From Trichoplax sp. H2 (lineage: Eukaryota > Placozoa > Uniplacotomia > Trichoplacea): a stretch of DNA of 64,000 bases. The first letter of the stretch is position 1, and each line of letters starts with the position of its first letter. A model generated the notes under the pieces. That model did not search any database. It was not told the DNA's origin and saw only the letters and a list, made by a program, of their open reading frames with translations. The DNA lies in NCBI GenBank assembly GCA_003344405.1, contig NOWV01000090.1:124001-188000 (forward strand). The letters run 5' to 3'. The position numbers and the translations under genes are program-made. This document shows positions 46,201 through 58,550 of the stretch, in pieces.

Positions 46201-48200
46201 GTTTTTATTTGCAAGATAAAATGCATGTTGATAATGATCTCCTAGCTTCTATAGTCTCAAAACTTTATTTATATAATATTTCATTGATTAAAGTGGGAAA
46301 ACTTTAAGTTTCAATATTGTATTCTATTTTTATACCTATCTGTAAATACAAGTCGAATGATGTGTCTTAAAATTTTTAATTTAAAGTCCTACTTTATTAT
46401 TTTCAAATATGGTTTTGCAATTACGTCGATAGTTTTTATTCGAAGTATCACAATTAAAGTAAGAAAGGTCAAGGTGAAATTAGACTATAAAGCTATACTG
46501 TAAATCAGCAGATATTGCGTCACTTTTTTATAGTTAGGCTTCTTAGACTATAATGAATGTAAGTAATACGAGTAATAACCAATTGACTGCTAAAAGTAGC
46601 TATAACCTCAATTTTAAGTACAAAGAATTTTTGATGATTAAATTCATTGAATTAGCCCCTTATTGCCGGGCTATTGGCTTTGAAACTACGCTGCCTGATA
46701 TCGCCTTCGAGTAAAAAGATAGCGATTGAATGAGCGACACCGGAGGAATCATGATTGCAGTATCAAATCTCGCTATTTTTAAACAAAATGTCGATACAAC
46801 AATTAAGTAACAATTATGAAAATCATATCACCTCACGGAAATTAAATATTTATAAGATGCTATAGAGTGAAGAATGAATTAAACCATATCGATCGTTGAG
46901 CATTGTTGAAGCTCTATCTATTCTACTGGTCTAGTTAAGAAATAAGAAATACGAGAATTTTCACAGCAGCTGTAGCGGTCTATCTAACTGAAGGCGCGAT
47001 ATTTGATTTATTTTTGATATAGCAAAGGTCAGCATGATCACCGTGCTGAAGCTAGACTAATATTGCGTTATTACACCTTTGAGTGAGATGATATGCATTA
47101 AAATAATCAATAGGCTTCATCAGGAGCTGATCATTTTAGCCCAAATCAAGGGATGCTTAAATCGGTTTAAAAAGTACGATTGATCTATTGATCGAATTAG
47201 AACGAAACGTAGATCATAAATGTATTCCATGTACTCGTATGTAATCCATCTGTTGTAGTTGAAAGATCGCGATCATATCGTACAAAATCGACGTCATAAA
47301 ACTGTGTACGCTAGAAGATTATAGTGTAGATCAAATTCAGCCTTAGATCATCCTATGGTTCATTCATTGTAAACCTAGAACTGCAATACAGTCCATTTCG
47401 GTAGTTTTGCAATCTATCAATGAACTTCATAACTTTGTCAATGTCTGCAATGATTATTTAACTCGCGCCTGGTGGTAGATGTGGCCCCGAAATAACTCAA
47501 TTACGCTAGTGGTTATTACACTGGCAATGAACAGAACATGACCCGACTTTGAAGTCATCTTATTAACTGCATAACCAATGTTGAAAGTGACTCTTAACAA
47601 GTAATTATCGAATAAAGCTTTGGAAGGACTTTACTTTAAATAAATAGTATCAGTTTGGTAGAATAGTCTGTTTTTGTCAGGCCACAAAGAATCCGTTATC
47701 AGCAAGAGCAATTGTGAACGATCCTATTTTCACGTCGGATTAGAATTCATGCATCACAATATTCTGTGAAGGAGTAGGATGATAAAAAAATCCTGTAATT
47801 TGCATCGATTACGTGAATCCTATTGATGGACCACTTTCTTCGATATTAGCTGAGCCTTTAAAATAGAGAGTACAATCGTAACAACCAGCTAGGAGATTCG
47901 GTGGGGGGAAGCTGAAGGTATGCAGGATGCCAGATAATTACAGTTTGTGGACGATTTGACAGTGGTATCATTGTTTGTTGTTTGCTATTGGTTGTTGAAA
48001 AAATCTTCCACTATTTTATGTGGCCGTTTAGTCAAGAAAATTTCTATCCATAAAGTTAGCAGCATCCTCTATGTCAAGCCAGATTGCTAATCATAATTAT
48101 ATATACAAGAAATGATCTCTGTAATCACCTCTGACGAATAAACTATCTAGAATAGGGAATGCAATGGATCACTTATCTCGTATTGAACGCAATCCGAGTA
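40279..48200. other. gene-poor AT-rich stretch, about 7.9 kb
   Basis: Upstream flank of M13 copy 2 and a long stretch with stops in every frame. I found no exon with family similarity, no RNA gene and no array of repeats. It could hold small or fast-evolving exons, distal regulatory sequence, or an intron of a gene I cannot see. Confidence 0.4.
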
Positions 48201-48210
48201 TGCCATCAAT

Positions 48211-48551
48211 GAATGGATTTTAGTCAATTATTATTGCATAGAGAAGCAAGATAGACTTGATCGATTTCAATTTGTGAATCAGTAGAATATAGAGTATACT
48301 GTACATACAGTAAATAGACGAATGGATTTTAGTCAATCCTTATTGCATAGAGAAGCAAGATAGACTTGATCAATTTCAATTTGTGAATCAGTAGAATATA
48401 GAGTATACTGTACAAGTGTACATACAGTACAGTAAGTAGACGAATGGATTTTAGTCAATTCTTATTGCATAGAGAAGCAAGATAGACTTGATCAATTTCA
48501 ATTTGTGAATCAGTAGAATATAGAGTATACTGTGCATACAGTAAATAGACT
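48211..48551. repeat. three-copy tandem repeat, about 110-120 bp units
   Basis: Copies start at 48211, 48320 and 48442 with GAATGGATTTTAGTCAAT. Each continues with ATTGCATAGAGAAGCAAGA and TTTCAATTTGTGAATCAGT, and ends in an AGAGTATACTGT(A/G)CA..TACAGTAAATAGAC palindromic tail. Copies are almost identical; lengths differ (109 versus 122 bp) through growth of the GTACAGTA-type tail, which suggests recent expansion. Confidence 0.95.
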
Positions 48552-48707
48552 CTTGGTCTTGATATACCGATTTTTAAAATGGTAGTTGATAGAACAATTT
48601 CAAGGCTGGCTAGCGTTTGCTATACGCTTGGCCGATATCCTTCAAATTGCAATAGGCTGTCAAGCAATCGGATATGGTCGACATTCTTCATAGCGTGTCT
48701 ATGTTGC

Positions 48708-48808
48708 GGCCATTCCTTAGGCTGATTTTGTCCTTCAGATTGATGATTGCAGTCTTCGCCTTGGCCGTGACCAATCTTTGAAGGACAAAATCAGTCTTGG
48801 GAATGGCC
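48708..48808. repeat. long inverted repeat / hairpin, about 36-bp arms
   Basis: Left arm 48708-48742 (GGCCATTCC..CTGATTTTGTCCTTC..GATTG) pairs with right arm 48772-48808 (CAATC..GAAGGACAAAATCAG..GGAATGGCC) with three or four mismatches or bulges. The 29-base loop contains GATGATTGCAGTC. The transcribed form would fold into a miRNA-precursor-sized hairpin; it may also be a MITE relic. Confidence 0.88.
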
Positions 48809-48899
48809 GATTCCGTTCATGGACCGTGCCATATTCTACAGTAGACAGTACAACAAGCATGGAACATGTTCGGTATTATTGATTGATTTTCCTTCAGGC

Positions 48900-50930
48900 C
48901 GGTTTCAGCCAAAATAGGAGCATGCAATAGCTGCTTTCTATCCACTGATGTAGAAAATCGTTTGCACAGTTTTCAACACTTCAATATGAACTCAATCATC
49001 ATTGGATGCTGTAAGGTGTTTGTGTGAGATCGATGCAAACTCTTCTTCTTGTCCAGTCAGACAGATCGTCCATTTTGTTTGGTTTTCCATGTTGTCTTCA
49101 ATCGTCTGTAGTATCCTATTGAGAAGTGACAGCCGTCTTGGCGTCGATCCGTACGCTTACTCGTGGTACTGTACAGTGTACAGTACGACTAGCTCGTTGG
49201 TGGGAACAATTCTACACTGTACAGTACTGTACCATACTGTACAGTGTACAGTAGTACTACAGTTTACCGTACTGTACCGTAGTACAGTTTGGACTGTACT
49301 GTAAGCAGAAATGTCTGCGGGTTTCCCTATTCAGAAGTTTCGAATAGTGGCACACAGGTAAAACGCCAATCGAACAGGTAAATAAAGAGAAACTCTTTTT
49401 CTTAGTTAGCAACAAAGCAAGTGGAAAGTATTGTACACCGTCTAGTATAGTACACCCATGGACAGTACGGTGCCGTGGTAGGGTTTTTAGGCTGGGATGT
49501 CTGCGGGTTTCCCGAATCAGAATTGGGTATTGAAGGGACACACAAGGATACAAGCCCAATCGAACAGGTTAAGAGAAACTCTTTTGGTCACCGTCATAAG
49601 CAAGTTGTTTTGCAGGGGGAGGAAGGAAAAGGGAATGGGGGGGTGATCCATTTTGGACACTACCATGGAAGTCGAGTACTGTACCGTATAGTACACGCTA
49701 TATCTTGCAACTATACGCGTAGTACAGTACCGTATTGTAGTGTACTGTATTGTAGCGTAAAGGAGGCACCGGTGGGCAACATGTTGGGAATGAAAGAGAA
49801 TTTGCAGTACCGCACACTGCGTGTTGGAAAAAGTAAAGTCACTGATCTGGCTTCTCTTTGCCAGTGTAGCCATTGCATTCCAAGGCCGCTGATAGTGACA
49901 TCAATTTGACGAGCGAATGGCACTGGCGTACAGTACGAATCCAATGGACCGTCGCCGACTTGGAAACGACATCCAGTAGATTCCCATCATTGGTACAGTA
50001 CATGCTGACGTCACAAACGCCATGACACCACAGTACGGTACGCCTGATTACCATTGGTACAATACCAATGGCAGACGACATGCCTGGGTACAATACCGTT
50101 CTTGACGGTCAAATCACAACCGCCTGGCGCGCTAACCCTGGTCTCATTCTTGTCTCCTCGCCAACATAACTTACTATACAGTACTGTAGTCTACATGACG
50201 GTTTTCATGTGCAGAACCACTTGCAACCCCCCCAGACTCCAGGCTGTCCGTCTCACGACGCCGTACTGACCGTACAATACAGTCATGAAGGAAGGTAAAA
50301 GAAAGCGTACCGTACCGTACTATACAGTACCGTGACGTACTGTACCGTAACGGGCCTAAAGGAAAAAAGTATAAAAGCATCACTAGGGCCCGGCGAGCGT
50401 TGCATTCAATTTCCGCAATACCTGGAGAAGGAGAGTTGGCCATAACCTGCAGTGGACTGAGCGCCTTTCCGTTTGGGGAAGTAAGTAGGATAGAGAGTAA
50501 ATGTTGTTTTGAGGACCCGATGGAGCAGATTGCAAGGACGGTCATCAGCCTACGATAGCAAGTTGGTTGCAGGTTGCATTTGCAAATGATACCAGACTCC
50601 TTGCTCACTGACTTGACCTTGCACTTTTGACTTTCACCTCAGTTGATCAACAATGACTGACGATCATCATGTTATGAGGATAATTATCATTCACTTCATC
50701 ATTATTACTACGGTACTGCAACACTTTGGACAAGGAGATGAGTTGGTGTTTTCCACTAAATCATCTCTAAAACATCAACCATAACTCAATTGGACAGCGA
50801 GATACAAGGAGTGTACACTGTACACTCTATCCCCATGCAGTGTTAAGTACAGTACTCGTAATCGTGTTGGAGAGTGCACCACTTGACCATGACCGAGATA
50901 AAATGGTTATTTTGCAATCTTATCCTTCGT
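48900..50930. other. GC-elevated, palindrome-dense island without a convincing gene
   Basis: Base composition rises to roughly 45-55% GC in places, against about 33% around it. GTAC-centred palindromes are dense at 49165-49310, 49440-49480, 49675-49750, 49990-50045, 50175-50350 and 50810-50860. Long open frames appear on both strands here, but they start with non-ATG codons, overlap each other and read through the palindromes, so I do not call genes. The lack of stops follows from the higher GC. Confidence 0.6.
49308..49615. repeat. two diverged copies of a roughly 120-bp element
   Basis: Copies at about 49308-49432 and 49492-49612 share ATGTCTGCGGGTTTCCC, a GGCACACAGG/GGACACACAAGG segment, CCAATCGAACAGGT and AGAGAAACTCTTTT. 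The offset is about 183 bp. The second copy is longer and more GC-rich. Identity unknown; each copy is followed by a GTAC palindrome cluster. Confidence 0.8.
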
Positions 50931-50948
50931 GGCCATTCCAATGGCATC

Positions 50949-52197
50949 AAACCAACAGTGGCAATAGTTGACGACGCAATAATATCTTCTATTGTCATAT
51001 TGTAGTGGACTATTGCAGCATTCAGCTATTCATTAGCTTGACTCTGACATAACGTTAGTGCTTCCATTGTCTATCGTAAACTAATCATTAATTCATTCAT
51101 CAATCACAATCATCCAAATGGCTCGTAGCATTTTCTCATCACTTGCGAACTATCACGCTAGTCATGATACAACATCCATTGCCATTCCCATGGTAGATCA
51201 TGATAGAGTAGACGATTCTAGCTAGTAACGTGTCAATAGTTTAAATCGTAATAGCATCATAAGTACAATAGTCGAGTAGGTAGTGTTATTATTGTCAATC
51301 GTTGTGATCGATGTCACTATTTCACCTCTCAGCTATCAATATACTTGACTCTTACCGATTCTACTTGCTTACTTCTTGGGTAGACCAATGATATCAGCTA
51401 GGCGGTGAACAACGCTTTGTCGTCATTGCTAGGCGAGGAGTAATGATACCATATACTCTATATGTATTCACTNNNNNNNNNNNNNNNNNNNNAACCAACA
51501 GTGGCAATAGTTGACGACGCAATAATGTCTTCTATTGTCATGTTGTAGTGGACTATTGCAGCATTCAGCTATTCATTAGCTTGACTCTGACATAACGTTA
51601 GTGCTTCCATTGTCTATCGTAAACTAATCATTAATTCATTCATCAATCACAATCATCCAAGTGGCTCGTAACATTTTCTCATCACTTGCGAACTACCACG
51701 CCAGTCATGATACAACATCCATTGCCATTCCCATGGTAGATCATGATAGAGTAGACGATTCTAGCTAGTAACGTGTCAATAGTTTAAATCGTAATAGCAT
51801 CATAAGTACAATAGTCGAGTAGGTAGTGTTATTATTGTCAATCGTAGTCGATGCCACTATTTCACCATCACTTGCTAACGATGACTGGAGTCATGATACA
51901 ACATCCATTGCCATTCCAATGGTAGGACATGATAGAGTAGACAATTCTAGTAACGTGTCAATAGTTTAGATCGTGATAGCATGATAAGTAGAATAGTCGA
52001 GTAGGTAGTGTTATTATTGTCAATCGTTGTGATCGATGTCACTATTTCACCTCTCAGCTATCAATATACTTGACTCTTGCCGATTCTACTTGCTTACTTC
52101 TTGGGTAGACCAATGATATCAGCTAGGCGGTGAACAACGCTTTGTCGTCATTGCTAGGCGAGAAGTAATGATACCATATACTCTATATGTATTCACT
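50949..52197. repeat. large near-identical duplication flanking an assembly gap, upstream of VPS72
   Basis: The left copy, 50949-51472, starts AACCAACAGTGGCAATAG and stops at the N run. The right copy, 51493-52197, starts with the same string and ends at the same TATATGTATTCACT. The right copy has an extra internal sub-repeat of about 180 bp around 51846-52030 (second copies of TGATACAACATCCATTGCC and GTCGAGTAGGTAGTG). Ends that match on both sides of a 20-N gap suggest two alleles of one locus placed in series. Confidence 0.9.
51473..51492. other. assembly gap (20 N)
   Basis: Exactly 20 N, between two copies of the same sequence. Confidence 0.99.
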
Positions 52198-52215
52198 TAA
52201 TAGACAGTTGTCGTG

Positions 52216-53545
52216 ATGGCATCTAACCGTAGCCAACGCAGCAATGCTGGTAACCGAATGTCAAGGTTAATCGATGAAGAAGCAGAAGAGGACGAATTTT
52301 ATGAAACTGCTTTCGGTGGATTCCAAGAAGAATCTGATGATGAAAAGTATGATACTGAGGAATCAGAGGAAGATGTTGCCGATTCCGACATTGATGCTAG
52401 TGAACACTCAGAACAAGAAGATGCTAGTAGTGACGATTCCCAACCACGAAAAAAACGCAAAAAGGTAAAAAAAACCTTATAGCATCTGTAATCATTTCCT
52501 GTATGCGTCTATCTTGACGCCAAGGAGATAATATTACTAACGGTAATGCATGTACAATTCATTATGATCGTTATCCATGGAATGATGGTAAAATAATGAT
52601 ACAATTTTATCTATCAATCATATTCAATTGGTACTGTGTGTCATCACCATTATAATTTATCGATCTCCAAATACTTCCAATAAAATGTAGATTGTCATTG
52701 CTGCTGTTGCGCGTGATAAAAACAACACAACCAAGGTCGGCCAGAAACGTGAACGCAAAGTCATCGCATCAACTAGTACGGTAGATACTGACGAAGGTAC
52801 CAGTCGATCTGTACGAAAGTCAAAGCGTTCAGCAACCATGGTGCAAAGCCAAGAATTTCTAAAACGCATGAAAGATCGTGATGGCAAAGAAGTCAAACAA
52901 TCTATTAAGAAATCACAAGATTCACGACCTTTAACTCAGAAGGAATTACTGGAAGAAGCTAAAGAAACAGAAAAAGCTAATCTTGCGTCTTTACGTGAAT
53001 ATCAAGAATCTGAGAAAGAAAAAAGGGCTACCAAAGTTATTCGAAGGAAACTACTTTATCCCTTCGTTCGGTATCAGTCCATCACTATGCCAGATGTGGA
53101 TCTCCAACCGAATGGTGATCAGAATGACAATAATAACACACTACAGTCTGACCAGTCATTGAATGAGTCATCTAAAAATCATGTAGAAGTTACTGCAGAT
53201 AGTCATGATCATAATTACAACAAGAAATCAATCAAGAAAGAGGAATACGTTGTTCCTGTAACAACCAAAAAGTACTCTCGTAATTTTATCACATTTACCG
53301 ATACCAGCAAATATCCTTCAACTTATTTCCCCGTTGCTACGTTATCGACCGAAGCAAAACCACCTATATGCCCAGTAACGAACCTACCTGCTCGTTATAT
53401 CGATCCTGCAACCTTAATACCCTATGCTACATTGGATGCTTTCAAAATTATCCGTGAAGCGGCTCAATCATGTGCTAATACTATCAAGGAGGAAACGAAA
53501 GAGATACAACCTGTAATTGCTAGCTTACATACTGGCGCACAATAG
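52216..53545 (+). CDS. VPS72: VPS72 / YL1 histone H2A.Z chaperone (2 exons)
   Basis: Subunit of the SRCAP/SWR1-type and TIP60 chromatin complexes that handles histone variant H2A.Z. Exons 52216-52464 and 52691-53545 join in phase 0: 368 codons including TAG (367 aa; human about 364). The ATG at 52216 follows a GTG that only lengthens the frame. N-terminus: GNRMSRLIDEE then EDEFYETAFGGFQEES, the signature of the H2A.Z-H2B binding region, followed by a long Asp/Glu/Ser-rich acidic stretch and a basic KKRKK patch. Middle: charged helical region with RPLTQKELLEEAKETEKANL, typical of YL1. C-terminus: FITFTD, then the YL1-C domain with CPVTNLPARYIDP and PYATLDAFKIIREA. The donor is AAAAAG|GTAAAA; the acceptor TGTAG|ATT gives an unusual IVIAAVARDK start to exon 2, so the exact acceptor is less certain than the domain call. 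Candidate AATAAA polyadenylation signal at about 54173. Confidence 0.95.
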
Positions 53546-56500
53546 CAACTTTGTTGCCCAGAATTGAATTAGAAACACTTTCTCCTATCCGTTATACAAG
53601 ATATCATAGCTTTATTGATGCCATATTATTACTCTTGTCAACAACCATAGTAGAAATAATAGTCATTGGCTTGAATCGTTAATTATCAACGAGGAAGTGG
53701 CACTGCTGTTCGCTTACGTTGTGAACTATGAAAATATCGAAATCTCTATTCAACTAGGTTCTATATTGTATTGATGATACTTAAGTTATTGTAATATACG
53801 TAATGTACAGTTATATGCTATACTTACATTACCAAGTCAGTTACAACACAAAGAGTACGTAGCTTAAACTAAGGAATCTTTTATTTTTCAATCAATCACT
53901 GCTTTGGTAATAGATTGCGAAAAGTTGATTCATTTTTCCTACATGTATGTTTGAAAGTTTGTTGACTGTATTGGTAAAATAGTTATTAATATAGTTACAA
54001 TCGAAGAATCATAATTGTACAATGCAACGTTGATAACCAAAGTCAAACGCTTGAATAATTAGTTGATGCGATGTACATTGTAATCGAACGCGAACGATAT
54101 ATTGACCTGTAAACTTGTGAATGAGTGCCTAATGTGTATCTCATTAGCTTCGATTACTATAGATGATAAAACAATAAAACATTTTTGGTTAATGATTAAT
54201 ACTTTTTAGAAATACTTTGCGACAGATGATGCTAAGCGAATTTCAGAATGTACTATATCCAAAATGTAATTGTTTGATATAAAGAGATAGCTTTGATCTG
54301 TAATTTATTGGATTATGCATAATAAATGAGATAGAAAGCTTCATAAATAGATTGCGTGTTTGCTGTTACCGGTATTTGATATTTGCTCCATCGATGTGGG
54401 ATGAAGAAATAACTGTATAAAATAGTAGCATTTTACAATATTTGTTTTAATTATACTTAAAATGTTTTAAGCCAAATACTACCATACAATGAAAAATTGC
54501 CTCATTAAAACAATTCTATCGATTTCATATTGCTCATAAACAAATTTAATTATATGAATATCGAAATCATGAAGCCATGATATAGAACCTTATCCAGGAT
54601 AGAATTGTAAAGTGGGAAAATTTATTGGGGTTGTTCAAGAGATTAATCCCATAATTCAATTGATCTATTTACACTACTCGTAATCCGATTCTTTGTTGCA
54701 ACACGTTTTTGCGCCTCAATATACTGGATTGGCTATTACGAGTATCCTCCAAAATAAAATTATTATTTGTTATTATTTTCTCCTGCCGTCAGCTCGTTGT
54801 ACATTCCATTCCTATAACTGGAATAGATATATTGGATCATCTATATTAAAATAAAAATAATTTACGCGTAGACGATGATTGTCGACTACCTAAATCGTTA
54901 GGAATTGTCCTACAAAATTATTTTTTCGAAAGAATGGATGCATTTATCACCAACAAAATTATCTTTTGCAATAACATCTGGCAGAGAACATTATTTCAAG
55001 ATGCAAAGCTGTGGGAAGAGCAATGGCTTAGTAGGTGCATCGTATCTTATGCTATAAGAAGCAAAAGGGCCTTTATAGTGAGAAGGCGCTAATTGCAGCC
55101 CACGGGAACTTATTGCGTTTTACAATTGTAGCCCGTAACTTAATGCCTAATTTGTATAGCTCGATAAGGAAGCTCTGATAGCACTCCAAACATGAACGTT
55201 ATATCTTTCAATTCAATAAGATGCGGCTACTGGTACCGTACTGAATCAAAATATTCTTAAATAAATATTATAAGATGCGCATTTAAGATCTTGCTATTTC
55301 ATTATTATCTTTAAAGTTTCTCTGAAAGACAATTAATAGATCGATAGTCTACATACTGTAGATCTGGAATTATTATTTCTCTTAATGAGTTACCCTTTAT
55401 GAGCAAGATTACAATGCCTTACACAGTAACAATATTAATACTAATATTGCGATACCTATGGTACATTGATTACTTAATCAAATAAATCAAATTTACTGTT
55501 AGCAAACATGCAAAATACTAAAATTTAACTGATCAGGAAAATAAATGTTATAGCATCTTATGCACATTTATCATGGGCAAAAATTAGTGAGCTCATTCAA
55601 GTCTACGGTATGATTACATAGTTTATTTATAAACTCGTCGACTGTTATAATTTAACTTAAGAAAAATGGAATAGTTTCAATTCAAACTACCCAAAGGTAT
55701 AATATTAACACTAAAATGTGTAACATAGTCATCGTACGATCATTTACTTAATAAGAGGAGTATTATTATCAGAGAATATAAAAATGGAACTTTTAATTAG
55801 ATAAAACAACGTGCCTTAAGACAATGAATCAGCATTGAATGATAGACGACGTACTTATAGAATACCAATATCCAGATTTAGTGATCTGCTAGTGGTTATA
55901 AAGGTGTAAGAAAGTTATATAATCTCAATTTACTTCTATAGGCACTACAGGATTACATGTGTTTAGATTGTATGCTCTTAGTTGTTTCCGTGATGATTAT
56001 TATGTTGTCCATGAAATACATCAACAATTTATATTTCTATCTAGAAAGATTAGATCGCGATCCGTTGCAGTATTGACAGTTATATAACTCCATTATATTA
56101 TGTAATAGACGATCACCATCGTTATTTGTTTCCGATCTTATCAACTATTTTAGATGAGAATTGCTTATTACATTTATATAATAAGAAGCTAATCGATTAG
56201 GAGAAGTTCATAACTAAATCGTTTTATATTCCATATAATGATTACATATTAGCAATACCATAACGAGCTTGCACGATTCTTCAAATCTAAGCTGCTATCG
56301 TATATGCGGCCAATGAATGGTCGCTAGGTTTTAAAATAGACTTTTAATGTGTTTTCCCAATTGCAAAACCTGAGCATAGTTTCGAAGTTCTACATTAACG
56401 GTATCTTTTCTCTCATGATCCAATTGATCCAGATCAAGGCGAATTCTTTTACTGTCAAAAATTAATAATTCTTAGATCATCGTTCATACTGCGATACAGC

Positions 56501-58280
56501 GTTACTATAGTAACCAAGTGCACCTGTTCAAACCAGCCCAACTATGACAACTATATTTTCAAATCCTACCAATTCCAAGTATTGTGTCAGCATACTAGTC
56601 TATAATGCTCTATCTAAAATACATTTTCATTCAATAGATATAAAAAAATTATTGACTATGGATAATATCATATTGATTGGATAGCCTGGAACAAATCAAG
56701 AACAATGAATAACAGATGAAAGTATAGAGTAGAAAGGCTCCAATTTAGAACTACCGACTCTGTCAATATCAGTATACAATATCCATGGATTCATTGTCCA
56801 TTATGTTCATTCTATAAAGAATGATGATCATTATTATTTTTAAGCCAATGATATCATAATCAACGTTAAATTGAATAGAAAGAGAAATACGTACCTTAAA
56901 AAAGTGATTTACTGTTGGCTATTTTTTTCTCCCTCTGGTAATCTGAAATCAAGAAAATATATCATTCATATTGATCATGATTTTTATCAAGATATCATGC
57001 TATACCTGAAGACAACCTACGTTCGTGGTATAATAGTCAATCAAGACTGTTCCATCCTTGCAAGAATATAAAATATTTTAATACCTTAAAGATTCTTTTA
57101 TTATCTAGATGTTTAATCCTTCGTCTAGACGTTAACTGATGTTATAAAAACAAGTTTGTCATCCATCGCCAAAAACATTAAAAAATTACAAATTGAATAA
57201 ATCAAGCAGCCATATTCTATCGAACTCACTTTTGCTCAAACTTACAACTAAAGGTAAAATAGATAATAGTAAGTCTTATTTCGTAATTTATGAAATGTTG
57301 TAATAGAATAATATATAGTCTTAATTTGAAACTTATGACTTTCTAATATCTTAATAAAACAGTAGAATAATTAACTACATGACTAAGATAATTTAGATCA
57401 ACTTCTAAGAGTCAGTAAAATGTTAAGCACAGTCCATACCTTAAAGAATATAAGTTAGATGATTTTAATTATTGTCCAGCATAAGCTACTCTAACAGCAA
57501 ATATGATCGTGCTATTATATGATTTACTTGGATATCAATAATTATTTTTACTCTCTAGAAAATGGTATTTAAGTAGCTTAATAATCTCAATATTAAAGAG
57601 GCTTATGTCTGATTTAGTCAATCATCAAAGCCCGATTTGATGATCGTTAGCAATAGTTAATTGATTGATTAAAGTAATACAGCGGATTTGATGACTTTTT
57701 TTAATTTCAATAACTTTTATGTTCCTTCTATTGCTTCAATTTTATTTATTTTGTTCCCCGTCTAAGTATCATAATAACTATAATTTTCTAACTTATTACT
57801 GAATTACTTTGATGCTTTAAGAGTTTTAAAGTAAAATATTGGTGACTATATGAAGTTTTTAAAAGTTATTAAGAAAGCTACGGCCCGTAATAATATACTT
57901 AGTGAAGGTTAATACTTAAACTCTGTTTTACTGTAATTATCCTCTATTATATAACGGGAATTAGAGGATTGCTGAGCCTATTTAATCACTTTAAAATTAT
58001 TTTAGGGTATTTTCCACAGGGTTTAACTCCAGATATAATATGACAATGATTTAAGAATTATTCTGACGATTTTCATTAAATATCTAGTTATAGGTGATTA
58101 CAAATAACACAAATTGTCAGTAATCATAAGAATATGCTAACAGTTCTCTACTACATTCACGTTATGGCTACGATGTATTCTGGATTTATTCTATTTAATA
58201 CCGGTATAAATTAGCATCAAATTAAAATCAGCGTTTATCTTTTTCGTTGCATTATTCGATCGTTCTTTATAAGCCAGGAT
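53546..58280. other. VPS72 3' flank and gene-poor DNA
   Basis: AT-rich with dense stops. The candidate VPS72 polyadenylation signal lies near 54173. The open frame at 56871-57071 has no recognisable domain. No exon, RNA gene or repeat array is supported. Confidence 0.4.
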
Positions 58281-58287
58281 TGCCTAA

Positions 58288-58550
58288 GAGTTTTTATATT
58301 ATACCACATTTTATCGTCATTTATGTGTTGATAAGATTAACTGTAACTTACCAAAAAGAGCTTTCACCTCCTCATAGATAAATTGCTCTAATTATTTTTG
58401 CCATTTATAGTTTAAAGAGAGTTTTTATAATGCAACACATTTTATCGTCATTTGTACGTTGGTAAGATTAAATATTACTTACTAGAAAGAGTTTTTACTT
58501 TCCTGACCGATAAATTACTCTAGTTATTTTGTTACTTAGAATTTAAAGAG
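58288..58550. repeat. two-copy direct repeat, 131-bp period
   Basis: Copies begin at 58288 and 58419 with GAGTTTTTATA, followed by ACATTTTATCGTCATTT, a GTAAGATTAA/ATAAGATTAA segment, AAAGAG, GATAAATT(G/A)CTCTA and TTTAAAGAG. Diverged by substitution, so not recent. Confidence 0.8.

Noticed and set aside
49475-50608. Several 70-144 codon frames on both strands in the GC-elevated island
   Set aside because: They overlap on opposite strands, the longest start with GTG, and they translate palindromic repeats; no family resemblance.
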